Assembly (NCBI GenBank): GCA_938743325.2
Contig: OW568892.1
Location: 186,001 to 250,000 of the forward strand
Origin: Pycnococcus provasolii
Taxonomy: Eukaryota; Chlorophyta; Pseudoscourfieldiophyceae; Pseudoscourfieldiales; Pycnococcaceae
Reading direction: 5' to 3'
Length of the DNA: 64,000 bases
This document shows, piece after piece, positions 1 to 8,889 of this stretch. Position numbers and translations under genes: made by a program. How positions within the stretch are numbered: the first letter of the stretch is position 1; each line of letters opens with the position of its first letter. The notes beneath the pieces are model-generated. The model was not told where the DNA came from. It made no database searches and saw only the letters and a program-made list of their open reading frames with translations.

Positions 1-165
1 GATGAAGATGTGTTGGCGCACAGCCAATGAGGATGACAGCGGTGGTGCCATTGAAGGCGGATTGATGGTGCCGTTGAAGGCGGGATGAAGATGTGTTGGC
101 GCACAGCCAATGAGGATGACATCGGTGGTGCCATTGAAGGCAGATTGAACATGAGTTGGCGCACA
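1..165. repeat. 83-bp tandem repeat, left block
   Basis: The phrase GATGAAGATGTGTTGGCGCA starts at position 1 and again at 84, giving an 83-bp period. The unit also holds two similar halves (GGTGCCATTGAAGGCG and GGTGCCGTTGAAGGCG). The same unit reappears beyond the right end of the LTR element, so the element appears to sit inside this array. No gene is seen in it. Confidence 0.85.
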
Positions 166-338
166 TGTCGCGCGGCATGGCGGTGTGGTGGCGCAGTGGT
201 GTGGTGCGGTGGTGTGTGGTGTGTGTGTGGAATAAGTGCCTCCAACCTTCTAGAGTTGGTGAGGGTTTGGGCCCCCTCAAGATAAATATGGGTGAGTGTG
301 GATGATTCGGGGATATGTTATCAGGATAACGTATCAGC

Positions 339-368
339 AAGAAAATCCACATTAATGTGGATTTTCTT
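339..368. repeat. Perfect 30-bp palindrome in LTR
   Basis: The half-site AAGAAAATCCACATT is followed directly by its reverse complement, with no loop. The 3' LTR repeats it at 7875-7904. Such a palindrome could be a dimer-binding site or a hairpin in the element's RNA; which one cannot be told from sequence. Confidence 0.9.
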
Positions 369-382
369 GGTCCCCGTGAAGT

Positions 383-418
383 GCGGACAAAAATGACATT
401 AATGTCATTTTTGTCCGC
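383..418. repeat. Perfect 36-bp palindrome in LTR
   Basis: The half-site GCGGACAAAAATGACATT is followed by its exact reverse complement. Imperfect pairing continues outward (TCCCC...GGGGA, about 371-430), making a possible stem of about 60 bp. It is repeated at 7919-7954 in the 3' LTR. It shares the central ATTAAT with the palindrome 15 bp upstream. Confidence 0.9.
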
Positions 419-851
419 TGTTCATGGGGACTTGCAAGGTCACGTGATGTGGACAGGTGAGGTGCCCCGAGTGGAGGTTGCCCGTTGCAAGGCGGCCCCG
501 TGTGGAGGTTGCCTATTGCAAGGTGGCCCCACGGTTGTGTGTGGTGGGCTGTGGTTGTATGGGTTTCCCTGCTGCCATTGTCAACGCGTTTTTGTGTACG
601 CACGAGTGGCGTACGCTTGTTGACCGGTGAAGAGAGAGAGAGAGAGAGAGAGTTTTAAGTGTAACTTGGCTCCGGCCTTGTGGAGTTAGGGTGGTAAAAC
701 AACTAGGGTTGTCCGTTGTCGCCTGGTCGAGCCTCGTGGGCTCGCCTGGGGTGGTGGTGGTGGCGCTGGTGTGGAGGGAGATTGTGTGTGTGTGTTAGGA
801 TTGCGTTGGTGTGACGTGAGTTAGTTACATTTCATTTACACAAAAACGCGG

Positions 852-1002
852 ACAACGACCGCAGCAGCAGCAGGAGAGGAGGAGGATCCCAAAGGGACCA
901 CGATCGCAGCAGCAGCAGCAGCAGCAACAACAGCAGGGAATCCCAAAGGGACCACGACCGCAGCAGCAGCAGCAGGAGAGGAATCCCAAAGGGACAACGA
1001 TC

Positions 1003-1033
<31 letters not shown>

Positions 1034-1057
1034 GAGGATCCCAAAGGGACCACGATC

Positions 1058-1098
<41 letters not shown>

Positions 1099-1222
1099 GG
1101 AATCCCAAAGGGACAACGATCGCAGCAGCAGCAGCAGCAGGAGGAGGATCCCAAAGGGACCACGACCGCAGCAGCAGCAGCACCAGCAGCAGCAGGAGGA
1201 GGATCCCAAAGGGACCACGATC

Positions 1223-1254
<32 letters not shown>

Positions 1255-1284
1255 GGAATCCGGAATCCCAAAGGGACAACGATC

Positions 1285-1336
<52 letters not shown>

Positions 1337-1403
1337 GAGGATCCCAAAGGGACCACGATCGCAGCAGCAGCAGCAGCAGGAGGATCCCAAAGGGACCACG
1401 ATC

Positions 1404-1438
<35 letters not shown>

Positions 1439-1455
1439 ATCCCACACGACCACAA
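852..1455. repeat. CAG-rich minisatellite in the element leader
   Basis: About a dozen units alternate a variable CAG run with a fixed core close to GATCCCAAAGGGACCACGATCG (also GGGACAACGATCG). CAG run length varies from about 5 to 17. Long Leu-, Ala- and Cys-rich reading frames across this stretch on the minus strand follow from the triplet repeat and are not taken as genes. Confidence 0.85.
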
Positions 1456-1798
1456 CGACCGCAGCAGCAGTTGGCGCGCACGCGCGTATAAATTAGTGTA
1501 TAAATTAGTTGGGGTCCCTGAGGAAGTGGGCGAACCAACCTCGTTAAAAAACGGGCTCGGGGGCTTTTATCAAAGCCTCCTCCACTATAAAACCCGAGAA
1601 GGCAACTCGTTAGAATAAATCCAAAACCCGAACTTGAAGACACTTGTCTCGTTCCAAAACCCGAACTGAGAAAAGGGTGGAAAACCCTTTGTCGTTTGCT
1701 TGTAACGAGGGGATCCACAGTTGGTCCTGAGCATAAGACCTACAGGGAAGGGGGTACACCTAAGACCTACACAAGGGGGGACAAGGTCCCGACAACTG

Positions 1799-1926
1799 AG
1801 TAAGGTTCGGACCAGGGTTTCTGACTAGGGTTTCTGCTAGGGTTACCGTCAGGGTTTCTACTAGGGTTACCGTTAGGGTCTCTGATTAGGGTTTCTGTTA
1901 GGGTTACGAACGCAACCCTAACCCTA
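1799..1926. repeat. Degenerate telomere-like array in the element leader
   Basis: AGGGTT recurs roughly every 12-20 bases (AGGGTTTCT and AGGGTTACC variants), ending with CCCTAACCCTAAAC in the opposite orientation at about 1914-1927. It lies about 200 bp upstream of the gag-like ATG. It resembles the TTAGGG-type blocks found upstream of several host genes in this window. Confidence 0.7.
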
Positions 1927-2119
1927 AACCTGACAGGGAGCGGGCCGAGTTGGTTTCCAAAAAGGAACTGACAGGTGGCCCCGGGATCCTCAGATCCACG
2001 TGTGAGATCACCAGTTGGGGAGGCAGAAAGTAGGTTCCCCACGGCCTAAGGCTGCGGCTTACGCATAGTAGGTCAGCGCCAGGCGAGGATCACGGCCCAC
2101 ACTCGGAGGATCCCAGTGC

Positions 2120-2914
2120 ATGCTCACGAGATCACAACGTCGTCAAAGACAGATCTCCAACGAGCAAGAGGGACGCGACGTCACTGACGAGGCACCAAGC
2201 GTAGACGGCGAGGGTACCGAAGAGCCGACAGCGATGAGCGACGGTGGAGATGCAAACGCGAGCGGTAGCAGGTCGTCGCACCTGAGTCCGCTCACGGGAT
2301 CCGAGACATCGGAGGAGGCGGCGAGGTGGTTGGCCAACTTCCAACAGTTGTATCAACCGAAGTTGCATAACGCCAATTACCAAACGGTGTTGACGTTCTT
2401 GGTGGCGAACACGGCTCAAGGCACGCCGGCGTGGACACTACTGCAGGACACGCAGCACGACGCCGATTGGCTCAAGAAGGCGCTTGCCGCCAGCAAGGAT
2501 GCCGAGACGGGAAGCGAGAGGCAGGCAGTGGCGAAAGCGGCGGCGGAGCTGTTCACTAAATGGGACGACGCCGTACGTAAAGAATTTGTTACTAAGCGTA
2601 ACAAGTTAGAGAGTTCCCAACTTCACACGATTAAGGTGAGTGGGAAGAAGGACCGCCCTGAACACATGGCCAAGTTGATGGAGCAGGAGGTCGAACGCGT
2701 CGCGCCGGAGTACAACATGGAGCAACTCCAGCGTGTCGTGGTAGACGCGTACACTAAGCATTCAGAGCTTCACCAGTACCTCCGGGAGTGGGTGAAGAGC
2801 TCCGAAGGGATGGAGGCCGTCTCGACACACGACGAGGCGCATTCAGACATGTCCGACGTAACACTCCAACCAGAGGAGGTGCAGGACTTACCGACTTTAG
2901 TTCGTACGGCATAG
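2120..2914 (+). CDS. Gag-like region of the LTR element
   Basis: The reading frame begins at an ATG and encodes about 264 residues: a Ser/Glu/Asp-rich N-terminus followed by a helical region (about residues 67-245) typical in length and charge of a Ty3-type capsid precursor. No CCHC zinc knuckle is seen. It overlaps the start of the pol frame in a different reading frame, as gag and pol often do in this family. The assignment as gag rests mainly on its position upstream of pol, since no residue motif is diagnostic. Treated here as part of a fossil or non-autonomous element. Confidence 0.6.
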   Translation: MLTRSQRRQRQISNEQEGRDVTDEAPSVDGEGTEEPTAMSDGGDANASGSRSSHLSPLTGSETSEEAARWLANFQQLYQPKLHNANYQTVLTFLVANTAQGTPAWTLLQDTQHDADWLKKALAASKDAETGSERQAVAKAAAELFTKWDDAVRKEFVTKRNKLESSQLHTIKVSGKKDRPEHMAKLMEQEVERVAPEYNMEQLQRVVVDAYTKHSELHQYLREWVKSSEGMEAVSTHDEAHSDMSDVTLQPEEVQDLPTLVRTA

Positions 2915-5900
2915 CTGCCGTGCTAGCTCAAGTGGGACCAGACGGGAAGGAGAGGCTGTGCGCGTGTATCTCGCGTAGCCTAAACGTACACGAAGCTAAG
3001 TATCCGTCATATTATGGCGAATTGCTCGCTGTGACATGGGCGTTACGTACGTTTCACCCCTACATCTGGGGAAGGCATATCAAGTTGATCACGGACCACC
3101 AACCTTTAGTTTGGTTGATGGACTCCTCTCAGAAGAAAAATGCACACCACACGAGGTGGGCATTAATGGTGGAACAATATGACTTGGTGGTCATTCACAG
3201 GGCTGGAGCGTCGCATGCTAATGCCGACGTGCCCTCGCGATTCCCCTTGGCAACGGAGGAAGATAACTCTGGAGCAAGGTTGGATGACGGGGAGGAACGC
3301 AACCTGGGCGGACAAGTGAGGCTTGCGACGCCTGAAGAGTATGCCGAGTGGTACACGGCAGTTGCTCGTAACCCAGGTAACAAGGCAACTCAAAGTGACC
3401 TCAATCTTGACGGAGTCCCCATCACAATTCCCAATCCCAGTCCGGACATGGCGAGGACGGTAGGGAACGAAAAGGATGAAGAGGTGGGGCGTGCGGTAGC
3501 AGGCGCGTTGATTAAGGGTGAGCCTTACGGTGCAGTAGCACCGCTCAGGGTCACGATGCGCGTGAGCGCGTGTGTGAGCCCCGCTGACAAGGTTAGCCAC
3601 GAAGTGTGTGCTATGGTCAACGACGCCGTGGAAGACGAAACGGTGGACACGCCGTTGACAGAGTGGAGACGCCGGCTGAAAAATGTCGTGCGAGGAGAAC
3701 TGTTGCCGTCAACGGATCATGTTGGCAACGCAATATGGGGTTCTCCTGTAGTGGTGGTTGAAGGACCGGGCGTGTGCGGACGAGGTGTGCACGCCGCGTG
3801 GCAGTCAGGACTACAAGTGAACATGTGCGTTTCTGTGGAGACGTACCAGCTGAGAGAGCAGATGCGTGACGAGTACGTGCGCGCAAGGCTTCCACCTGGA
3901 TGGGTGGCGCAACGCACTGATTCGGGCGTCGAGCAACTGTGGTGCCAAGCGTGGCAAGACAATAACGCCAACGTCACGGAACTCGTTGAGCGCACACGGG
4001 CGGTGGCCTGTGGCGCCGAAGTGGTGGTGGCTGGTTTGATGGCGGACGAGGCGGAGCTCGACGCAGACACTCGGTGGTGGAAGCGAATAGCGAGCGCCAA
4101 CGCCGCAGTGGTAATCGAGACGCATGCCCGACATGCGAGAGGGAATTGGTGGGACGGTTGGATTGAGGGCTGTAACCGGCGCCCTGTAATCACCAACGTT
4201 GAACGCATGGATCTCCTTGCGGCTGTCTTAGCCGACGAAGGCGACGCGACTGCAAGCGTGGCAGAGCGAGGCACGACCGCACATCAAGAAAACAAAGAAC
4301 CCTCCATGAGGAAAGGTGACGCAACGGCCAGGCAGATGGCTGCGGTTGCGCGCAACGTGGCTGACGGGATTAGCATGCGAGACATGTTGCAGCTCGCCCG
4401 CGAAGTCAGCGAAGCGAGAGACGAATGGGAGATGAGCGCCGGCACCGAAGCACAGCAAGTTGGTGCGGCTGCAAGATTGTGGTCACGCAACGTCATGCCG
4501 TGGCAAGGCAATCGTCCCAATGGAGCGGCGGTGGCGTCCTTAACCTGCAATTGGGATTGGTGTTTGAGGAACCCAATGCCTAGCGACCAAGAAGGAGTTA
4601 AGGAGCGGCTGGACAAGAAGGGATTGGGCTACGTGGACACCAACCCGGAGGTTTCCGCAGCTCGAAAGTGCATGGCTCGATGGGCGCGCTGTCGAGTGCA
4701 AGATGAGGAAGGCAAGGCAATTGCGGCCGTATGCCAGCACGAGAAGCGCAAGTTGAGTCAACAACCTGTAACCAAAACAAGGTTACCAGGTTGGCCCAAA
4801 GAGTTGAGGGATAGGTTCGTCCATGCCATAGATGGTGGCTCAGAACTCTTGGTGCAACAATATGAGACGGGCACGGAGTACCGTGTCTTCGTGCCAAGGC
4901 GTGAAGAAAACAACGCTGAGGTTGCGGCGGCAATAGCAAGTGAAGTCACCTCCACGGCTGCAAGCGCAGACCCGTGGGAGGATGAGGAACTCATGCTAGC
5001 CATGCGTGAAGGTGGCGCTGGAGCGGTTACCGACGTCGCAAAGCGCAGCCGAGTGGCGAGGCGCATGAGGTCGTATGCCACTAAACAACGAGACGGCGAG
5101 ATGGTGCTCTTGTTTGTGCCTGACGGCCGGAGACCAAGAGAAGTGCCTCCGCCAGGCAAGCGTGAAGAAGTCATTGACTTGTACCACCGTAAGACAGGCC
5201 ACTTCGGAGTACGGCGTACGTACGAACTGGTCAAGCTACATTATTGGTGGCCCGGCATGTATCGCCAAGTGGCTACAGTGGTTGGGAAGTGTGCGGCTTG
5301 CGATTTGGCGAAAGCACGGCCGAACCGCAAGGCAGGTGGAACGGAGTTACAATCCTTGCCAATTCAAGGATTGTTCTTCAGGTGGCATGTTGATTTTGCT
5401 GGCCCGTTCAATGAGACTGAACGTGGTAACAAATACATCTTAATCTTCATTGATGCATTCAGCAAAGAACTTGTCGCGGTCCCCACTCCCGACAGGACGT
5501 CCTCTAATGTTGCGTATGCGTTCTTGCAACATGTCTTGAGTCGATACGGTGCTCCAGCCGTAGTGACGTCGGACAACGGACAAGAGTTCGTGGGAGGAGA
5601 GTTTGCGGAATTGTTAAGGGAGGCGTGCATCGACCACCGGACAACGTCACGCAACCATCCTCAGGCCAATGGCCAAGTGGAGCGTGTGGTACAGACGGTT
5701 AAGGAGTCTTTGAAACGTCTTACTGTAGACGCGGAGGAACACCGCGACTGGGACGTCTTGTTGATGTGGGTGGTACTCGGATACCGCTGCAGTAAGCAAG
5801 CGTCATCGGGTATGAGCCCGTTCGAAGTGGTGTACGGCACGGAGCCTCAGTTGGCCATTGGTCACGGCGGTGCCTTCGCTGACGAGTTAGTCTATGAAGG

Positions 5901-7554
5901 AGTGGAGGAAGATGACGCGAGACGAGCGACTGAGGCGACGGCCGTCAGCTTGCTCAAACGTGCGGTGGCCATGAAGAAGATGGTGGCTACCATCGATTCG
6001 AATTTGAAGGTGGCGCAACACCGAGATTCGTTACGATACGCTCAGCTACGCGACGGTACGTACTGGCGTAAGCTCAGGAAGTTTGAGGTGGGTGATTTCG
6101 TTTATGTGGCGCGAGCTCATGCGAAAGGTTTGGAAGCGAAGGTAATGAGGACGGTGCTCCGAGTCAAGGAGGCACGCAGTGAAGATGTGTTTGTGTTGGA
6201 GGGTCGCGATGGCGCAACCATCGTGGAGCAGGCGGTAAACATGGCGCCGTGCCATTTGCCTGACCTGGACGGGACCGTTGACGGCACGCTACTCAAGGCT
6301 GCGTGGCGGTGCCAAGGGTGCAATGGTGACCGAGAACACAGCAAGATGATTGTGTGTGACGGATGTGGGAAGGCGTGGCACATCTGGTGTGTAACGCCAC
6401 CACTTAAGGTCGTACCACAGACCACGTGGGTGTGCGAAGCATGCTCAATGCTGGGGTATCAACCATCCCCAAGCACGTTTGGTGACGGGGCGTATCGTCC
6501 ACCTCCAACTGTGACCGCGAGGTTGCGAGATGAACGAGGTTTGGCGCTGCATGGGCGACGCGTCATGAAAGAGTTTGACGTGGGACCTGGTGTGAAGGAG
6601 CAACACGAAGGCACGGTGCTCTTCGAGGCTACTGCGCACCCGCCGTACCGATTCCGGATCAGGTACGACGATGGCGATGAAGAAACGATGTACGAGGCAG
6701 AAGTACGCAAGTACGTGCTTCCATCGAGTGGTGAAGTGAACAAAGATAAAAGTGATAATGTGAAACAAGATACTCGTGTGACAAGACTCAGGTCCACGCG
6801 TGGTAGTCACGTGGCAGCTGCATTGGCTTGGAAGAACGAGACAATGTTGTGCAAGTCCAAAGAGGTCTTACCTTTGATGGACAATGTGGTGTTGGCGAAA
6901 CTGATGCAAGAGCTCCAGCCCGGATGCTCAGCGCGCACGGTAAGCAATATGGCGAGGGCGGTGGCGCTTATGCAGACGCCACGAGCGTTGCCTTGCGTCA
7001 CGACAGTGCCCGGTGCACTCGAACAGCTGTGGGAGCATGTGGCTCTTGATAAATTTGAGTGGGTGTTGGATCCGTTCGCGGGTACCAAAGCGGTGGCTTC
7101 ATACCTCAGCGGGCAAGAAGTACGCGTAGTTAGCAATGACTTGAACCCTGGGCATGGCGCAGAGTTGTGCATGAATGCGTGTCAGCCGGTATTTTGGCAA
7201 CGCATGGCGAAACAAGGTGTCGAGGCAGTAGTATGTAGCCCTTGGTTCGACTGCTTAGATTTGGTGGTGCCACTCATGGTGAAGGCAACTGCCAAGGTGG
7301 TGTGTGTACACGTGTCGTACAGCTATTATGCTACGATGCCCCGAGCTCGAGCAAGTATGCTGAAACAATGGATGGACGAGGGCAGGGTTGCAGTGATTAG
7401 CAACTTGCCTAGAGTTGGCCGTCAGCGGCAATGTGCGTGGTTGTGTATCTTTGCCTCCGTGGCTATACGCAAACAATTAGTGAGACGAGAGTCTAGTGAA
7501 GAGGGGTGGCTGTTCGTGGCCGACCCAGAAGCGCCAATGGCGTTAGTGATTTGA
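2887..7554 (+). CDS. Pol-like region: RNase H, integrase, PHD, Tudor-like, methyltransferase-like
   Basis: In order along the frame: RNase H of the Ty3 kind (about 2890-3240, with TDHQPLVWL); a long unassigned spacer (3300-5100); integrase zinc finger (about 5160-5320, HRKTGH ... CAAC); DDE core (about 5380-5720, with WHVDFAGPF, VTSDNGQEF and NGQVERVV); a C4HC3 PHD finger (about 6304-6450, with MIVCDGCGKAWHIWC); a Tudor/Agenet-like segment (about 6600-6720, with YDDGDEETMYEAEV); and a C-terminal domain (about 7055-7470) with LDPFAG, SNDLN and CSPWF spacing resembling an adenine-type methyltransferase. PHD and Tudor-like modules are chromatin readers in known families, so they may steer integration or silencing; that role is inference. 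The element as a whole looks broken. Confidence 0.75.
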   Translation, partial: LTDFSSYGIAAVLAQVGPDGKERLCACISRSLNVHEAKYPSYYGELLAVTWALRTFHPYIWGRHIKLITDHQPLVWLMDSSQKKNAHHTRWALMVEQYDLVVIHRAGASHANADVPSRFPLATEEDNSGARLDDGEERNLGGQVRLATPEEYAEWYTAVARNPGNKATQSDLNLDGVPITIPNPSPDMARTVGNEKDEEVGRAVAGALIKGEPYGAVAPLRVTMRVSACVSPADKVSHEVCAMVNDAVEDETVDTPLTEWRRRLKNVVRGELLPSTDHVGNAIWGSPVVVVEGPGVCGRGVHAAWQSGLQVNMCVSVETYQLREQMRDEYVRARLPPGWVAQRTDSGVEQLWCQAWQDNNANVTELVERTRAVACGAEVVVAGLMADEAELDADTRWWKRIASANAAVVIETHARHARGNWWDGWIEGCNRRPVITNVERMDLLAAVLADEGDATASVAERGTTAHQENKEPSMRKGDATARQMAAVARNVADGISMRDMLQLAREVSEARDEWEMSAGTEAQQVGAAARLWSRNVMPWQGNRPNGAAVASLTCNWDWCLRNPMPSDQEGVKERLDKKGLGYVDTNPEVSAARKCMARWARCRVQDEEGKAIAAVCQHEKRKLSQQPVTKTRLPGWPKELRDRFVHAIDGGSELLVQQYETGTEYRVFVPRREENNAEVAAAIASEVTSTAASADPWEDEELMLAMREGGAGAVTDVAKRSRVARRMRSYATKQRDGEMVLLFVPDGRRPREVPPPGKREEVIDLYHRKTGHFGVRRTYELVKLHYWWPGMYRQVATVVGKCAACDLAKARPNRKAGGTELQSLPIQGLFFRWHVDFAGPFNETERGNKYILIFIDAFSKELVAVPTPDRTSSNVAYAFLQHVLSRYGAPAVVTSDNGQEFVGGEFAELLREACIDHRTTSRNHPQANGQVERVVQTVKESLKRLTVDAEEHRDWDVLLMWVVLGYRCSKQASSGMSPFEVVYGTEPQLAIGHGGAFADELVYEGVEEDDARRATEATAVSLLKRAVAMKKMVATIDSNLKVAQHRDSLRYAQLRDGTYWRKLRKFEVGDFVYVARAHAKGLEAKVMRTVLRVKEARSEDVFVLEGRDGATIVEQAVNMAPCHLPDLDGTVDGTLLKAAWRCQGCNGDREHSKMIVCDGCGKAWHIWCVTPPLKVVPQTTWVCEACSMLGYQPSPSTFGDGAYRPPPTVTARLRDERGLALHGRRVMKEFDVGPGVKEQHEGTVLFEATAHPPYRFRIRYDDGDEETMYEAEVRKYVLPSSGEVNKDKSDNVKQDTRVTRLRSTRGSHVAAALAWKNETMLCKSKEVLPLMDNVVLAKLMQELQPGCSARTVSNMARAVALMQTPRALPCVTTVPGALEQLWEHVALDKFEWVLDPFAGTKAVASYLSGQEVRVVSNDLNPGHGAELCMNACQPVFWQRMAKQGVEAVVCSPWFDCLDLVVPLMVKATAKVVCVHVSYSYYATMPRARASMLKQWMDEGRVAVISNLPRVGRQRQCAWLCIFASVAIRKQLVRRESSEEGWLFVADPEAPMALVI

Positions 7555-7659
7555 ACAAATGTGTGTGGTGAATGCGTACCGTGGCCATACCCTTTATTGG
7601 TTTCGGTTGTGCGCTGATACGGTGTGACATTTCCAGCGATATCACAACCGAGGCGGTGG

Positions 7660-7699
7660 GGTCGAAGGTGACGCTGTGACGCGGTAATGCGTCGTGACA
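7660..7699. repeat. 40-bp repeat flanking the 3' LTR (left copy)
   Basis: GGTCGAAGGTGACGCTGTGA begins a 40-base stretch repeated exactly at 8373-8412, immediately after the 3' LTR. One copy is inside the element and the other outside. It could be a tract from an earlier tandem LTR arrangement rather than a target-site duplication, which would be only about 4-6 bp. Confidence 0.85.
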
Positions 7700-7701
7700 G
7701 C

Positions 7702-8370
7702 TGTCGCGCGGCATGGCGGTGTGGTGGCGCAGTGGTGTGGTGCGGTGGTGTGTGGTGTGTGTGTGGAATAAGTGCCTCCAACCTTCTAGAGTTGGTGAGG
7801 GTTTGGGCCCCCTCAAGATAAATATGGGTGAGTGTGGATGATTCGGGGATATGTTATCAGGATAACGTATCAGCAAGAAAATCCACATTAATGTGGATTT
7901 TCTTGGTCCCCGTGAAGTGCGGACAAAAATGACATTAATGTCATTTTTGTCCGCTGTTCATGGGGACTTGCAAGGTCACGTGATGTGGACAGGTGAGGTG
8001 CCCCGAGTGGAGGTTGCCCGTTGCAAGGCGGCCCCGTGTGGAGGTTGCCTATTGCAAGGTGGCCCCACGGTTGTGTGTGGTGGGCTGTGGTTGTATGGGT
8101 TTCCCTGCTGCCATTGTCAACGCGTTTTTGTGTACGCACGAGTGGCGTACGCTTGTTGACCGGTGAAGAGAGAGAGAGAGAGAGAGAGTTTTAAGTGTAA
8201 CTTGGCTCCGGCCTTGTGGAGTTAGGGTGGTAAAACAACTAGGGTTGTCCGTTGTCGCCTGGTCGAGCCTCGTGGGCTCGCCTGGGGTGGTGGTGGTGGC
8301 GCTGGTGTGGAGGGAGATTGTGTGTGTGTGTTAGGATTGCGTTGGTGTGACGTGAGTTAGTTACATTTCA
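7702..8370 (+). repeat. 3' LTR
   Basis: This copy matches 166-834, including both palindromes (7875-7904, 7919-7954) and the (AG)n run. Their apparent identity argues for a young insertion. A G-rich stretch (GGCGGTGGGG, about 7652-7661) upstream could be the polypurine tract, but the 40-bp repeat between it and the LTR makes this uncertain. Confidence 0.9.
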
Positions 8371-8372
8371 TT

Positions 8373-8412
8373 GGTCGAAGGTGACGCTGTGACGCGGTAA
8401 TGCGTCGTGACA
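8373..8412. repeat. 40-bp repeat flanking the 3' LTR (right copy)
   Basis: An exact copy of 7660-7699, placed directly after the 3' LTR and running straight into the 83-bp tandem-repeat block. Confidence 0.85.
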
Positions 8413-8620
8413 CACAGCCGATGAGGATGACAGCGATGGTGCCATTGCTGTAATTTTGACAGCGATGGTGCCGTTGCTGGCGGATTGATGGTGCCGTTGA
8501 AGGCGGGATGAAGATGTGTTGGCGCACAGCCAATGAGGATGACAGCGGTGGTGCCATTGAAGGCGAATTGATGGTGCCGTTGAAGGCGGGATGAAGATGT
8601 GTTGGCGCACAGCCAATGGG
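8413..8620. repeat. 83-bp tandem repeat, right block
   Basis: GATGAAGATGTGTTGGCGCA recurs at 8507 and 8590, again with an 83-bp period; earlier units at 8413-8500 are diverged. Together with the left block it shows that the LTR element interrupts a pre-existing array. Confidence 0.85.
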
Positions 8621-8645
8621 ATCGATCCTCCGAGGGAAGAAAGAT
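8616..8645. repeat. 30-bp dispersed motif, copy 1
   Basis: ATGGGATCGATCCTCCGAGG followed by GAAGAAAGAT is repeated exactly at 30737-30766. Both copies lie upstream of a + strand gene, followed by telomere-like repeats. The stretch 8646-8823 that follows shows no gene. Confidence 0.85.
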
Positions 8646-8823
8646 GGGTGGAGTCCCCTAATTCTCTTGGTTGGAGGAGGGCTAACGCCTACAGGCCTGC
8701 GTTATCCCCTCCGGCTAGACCCTCACGTATAACCAACCTACTAAGGATCATTCTCACGTAAAAACCAACACGGCAACACCTTAAGGTCGACTGCCGTCAC
8801 ACGGGTCTGAGGTCTCATGCATG

Positions 8824-8875
8824 ATTAGGGTTTCTGGAGTAGGGTTAGGGTTAGGGTTAGGGTTAGGGTTAGGGC
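8824..8875. repeat. Interstitial telomere-like block (TTAGGG)n
   Basis: About six perfect TTAGGG units and two variants lie 15 bp before the first ATG of the mitochondrial carrier frame. It could be a telo-box-like promoter element, a scar of double-strand-break repair, or both. Confidence 0.85.
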
Positions 8876-8889
8876 TACGATAGGAGGAG

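Larger units (their letters stand above)
166..834 (+). repeat. 5' LTR
   Basis: This copy matches 7702-8370 at a fixed offset of 7536 bases. It starts TGTCGCGCGG and ends TTACATTTCA. It contains two perfect palindromes (339-368 and 383-418), a GT-rich stretch and an (AG)n run near 631-651. No primer-binding site was recognised just downstream. Confidence 0.9.
166..8370 (+). mobile_element. Ty3/gypsy-type LTR retroelement with PHD and methyltransferase-like pol domains
   Basis: Two long terminal repeats of about 669 bp (166-834 and 7702-8370, offset 7536) enclose a repeat-rich leader, a gag-like region and a pol region in + orientation. Each LTR begins TG and ends CA. I saw no difference between the LTRs by eye, which points to a recent insertion. 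Parts recognised are a gag-like protein, Ty3-type RNase H, integrase (zinc-binding HHCC and DDE core), a PHD finger, a Tudor/Agenet-like segment and a methyltransferase-like domain. Protease and reverse transcriptase were not recognised in what I read, so it looks broken or non-autonomous, with about one break. The order of RNase H and integrase fits Ty3/gypsy rather than copia. Confidence 0.85.

Noticed and set aside
825-1718. Long Leu/Ala/Cys-rich minus-strand frames (205-297 codons)
   Set aside because: They come from the CAG repeats read in all three frames; there is no unique sequence or start context.
1-8620. 83-bp repeats as a possible CRISPR array
   Set aside because: Units are contiguous tandem copies with no unique spacers, in a eukaryotic genome.
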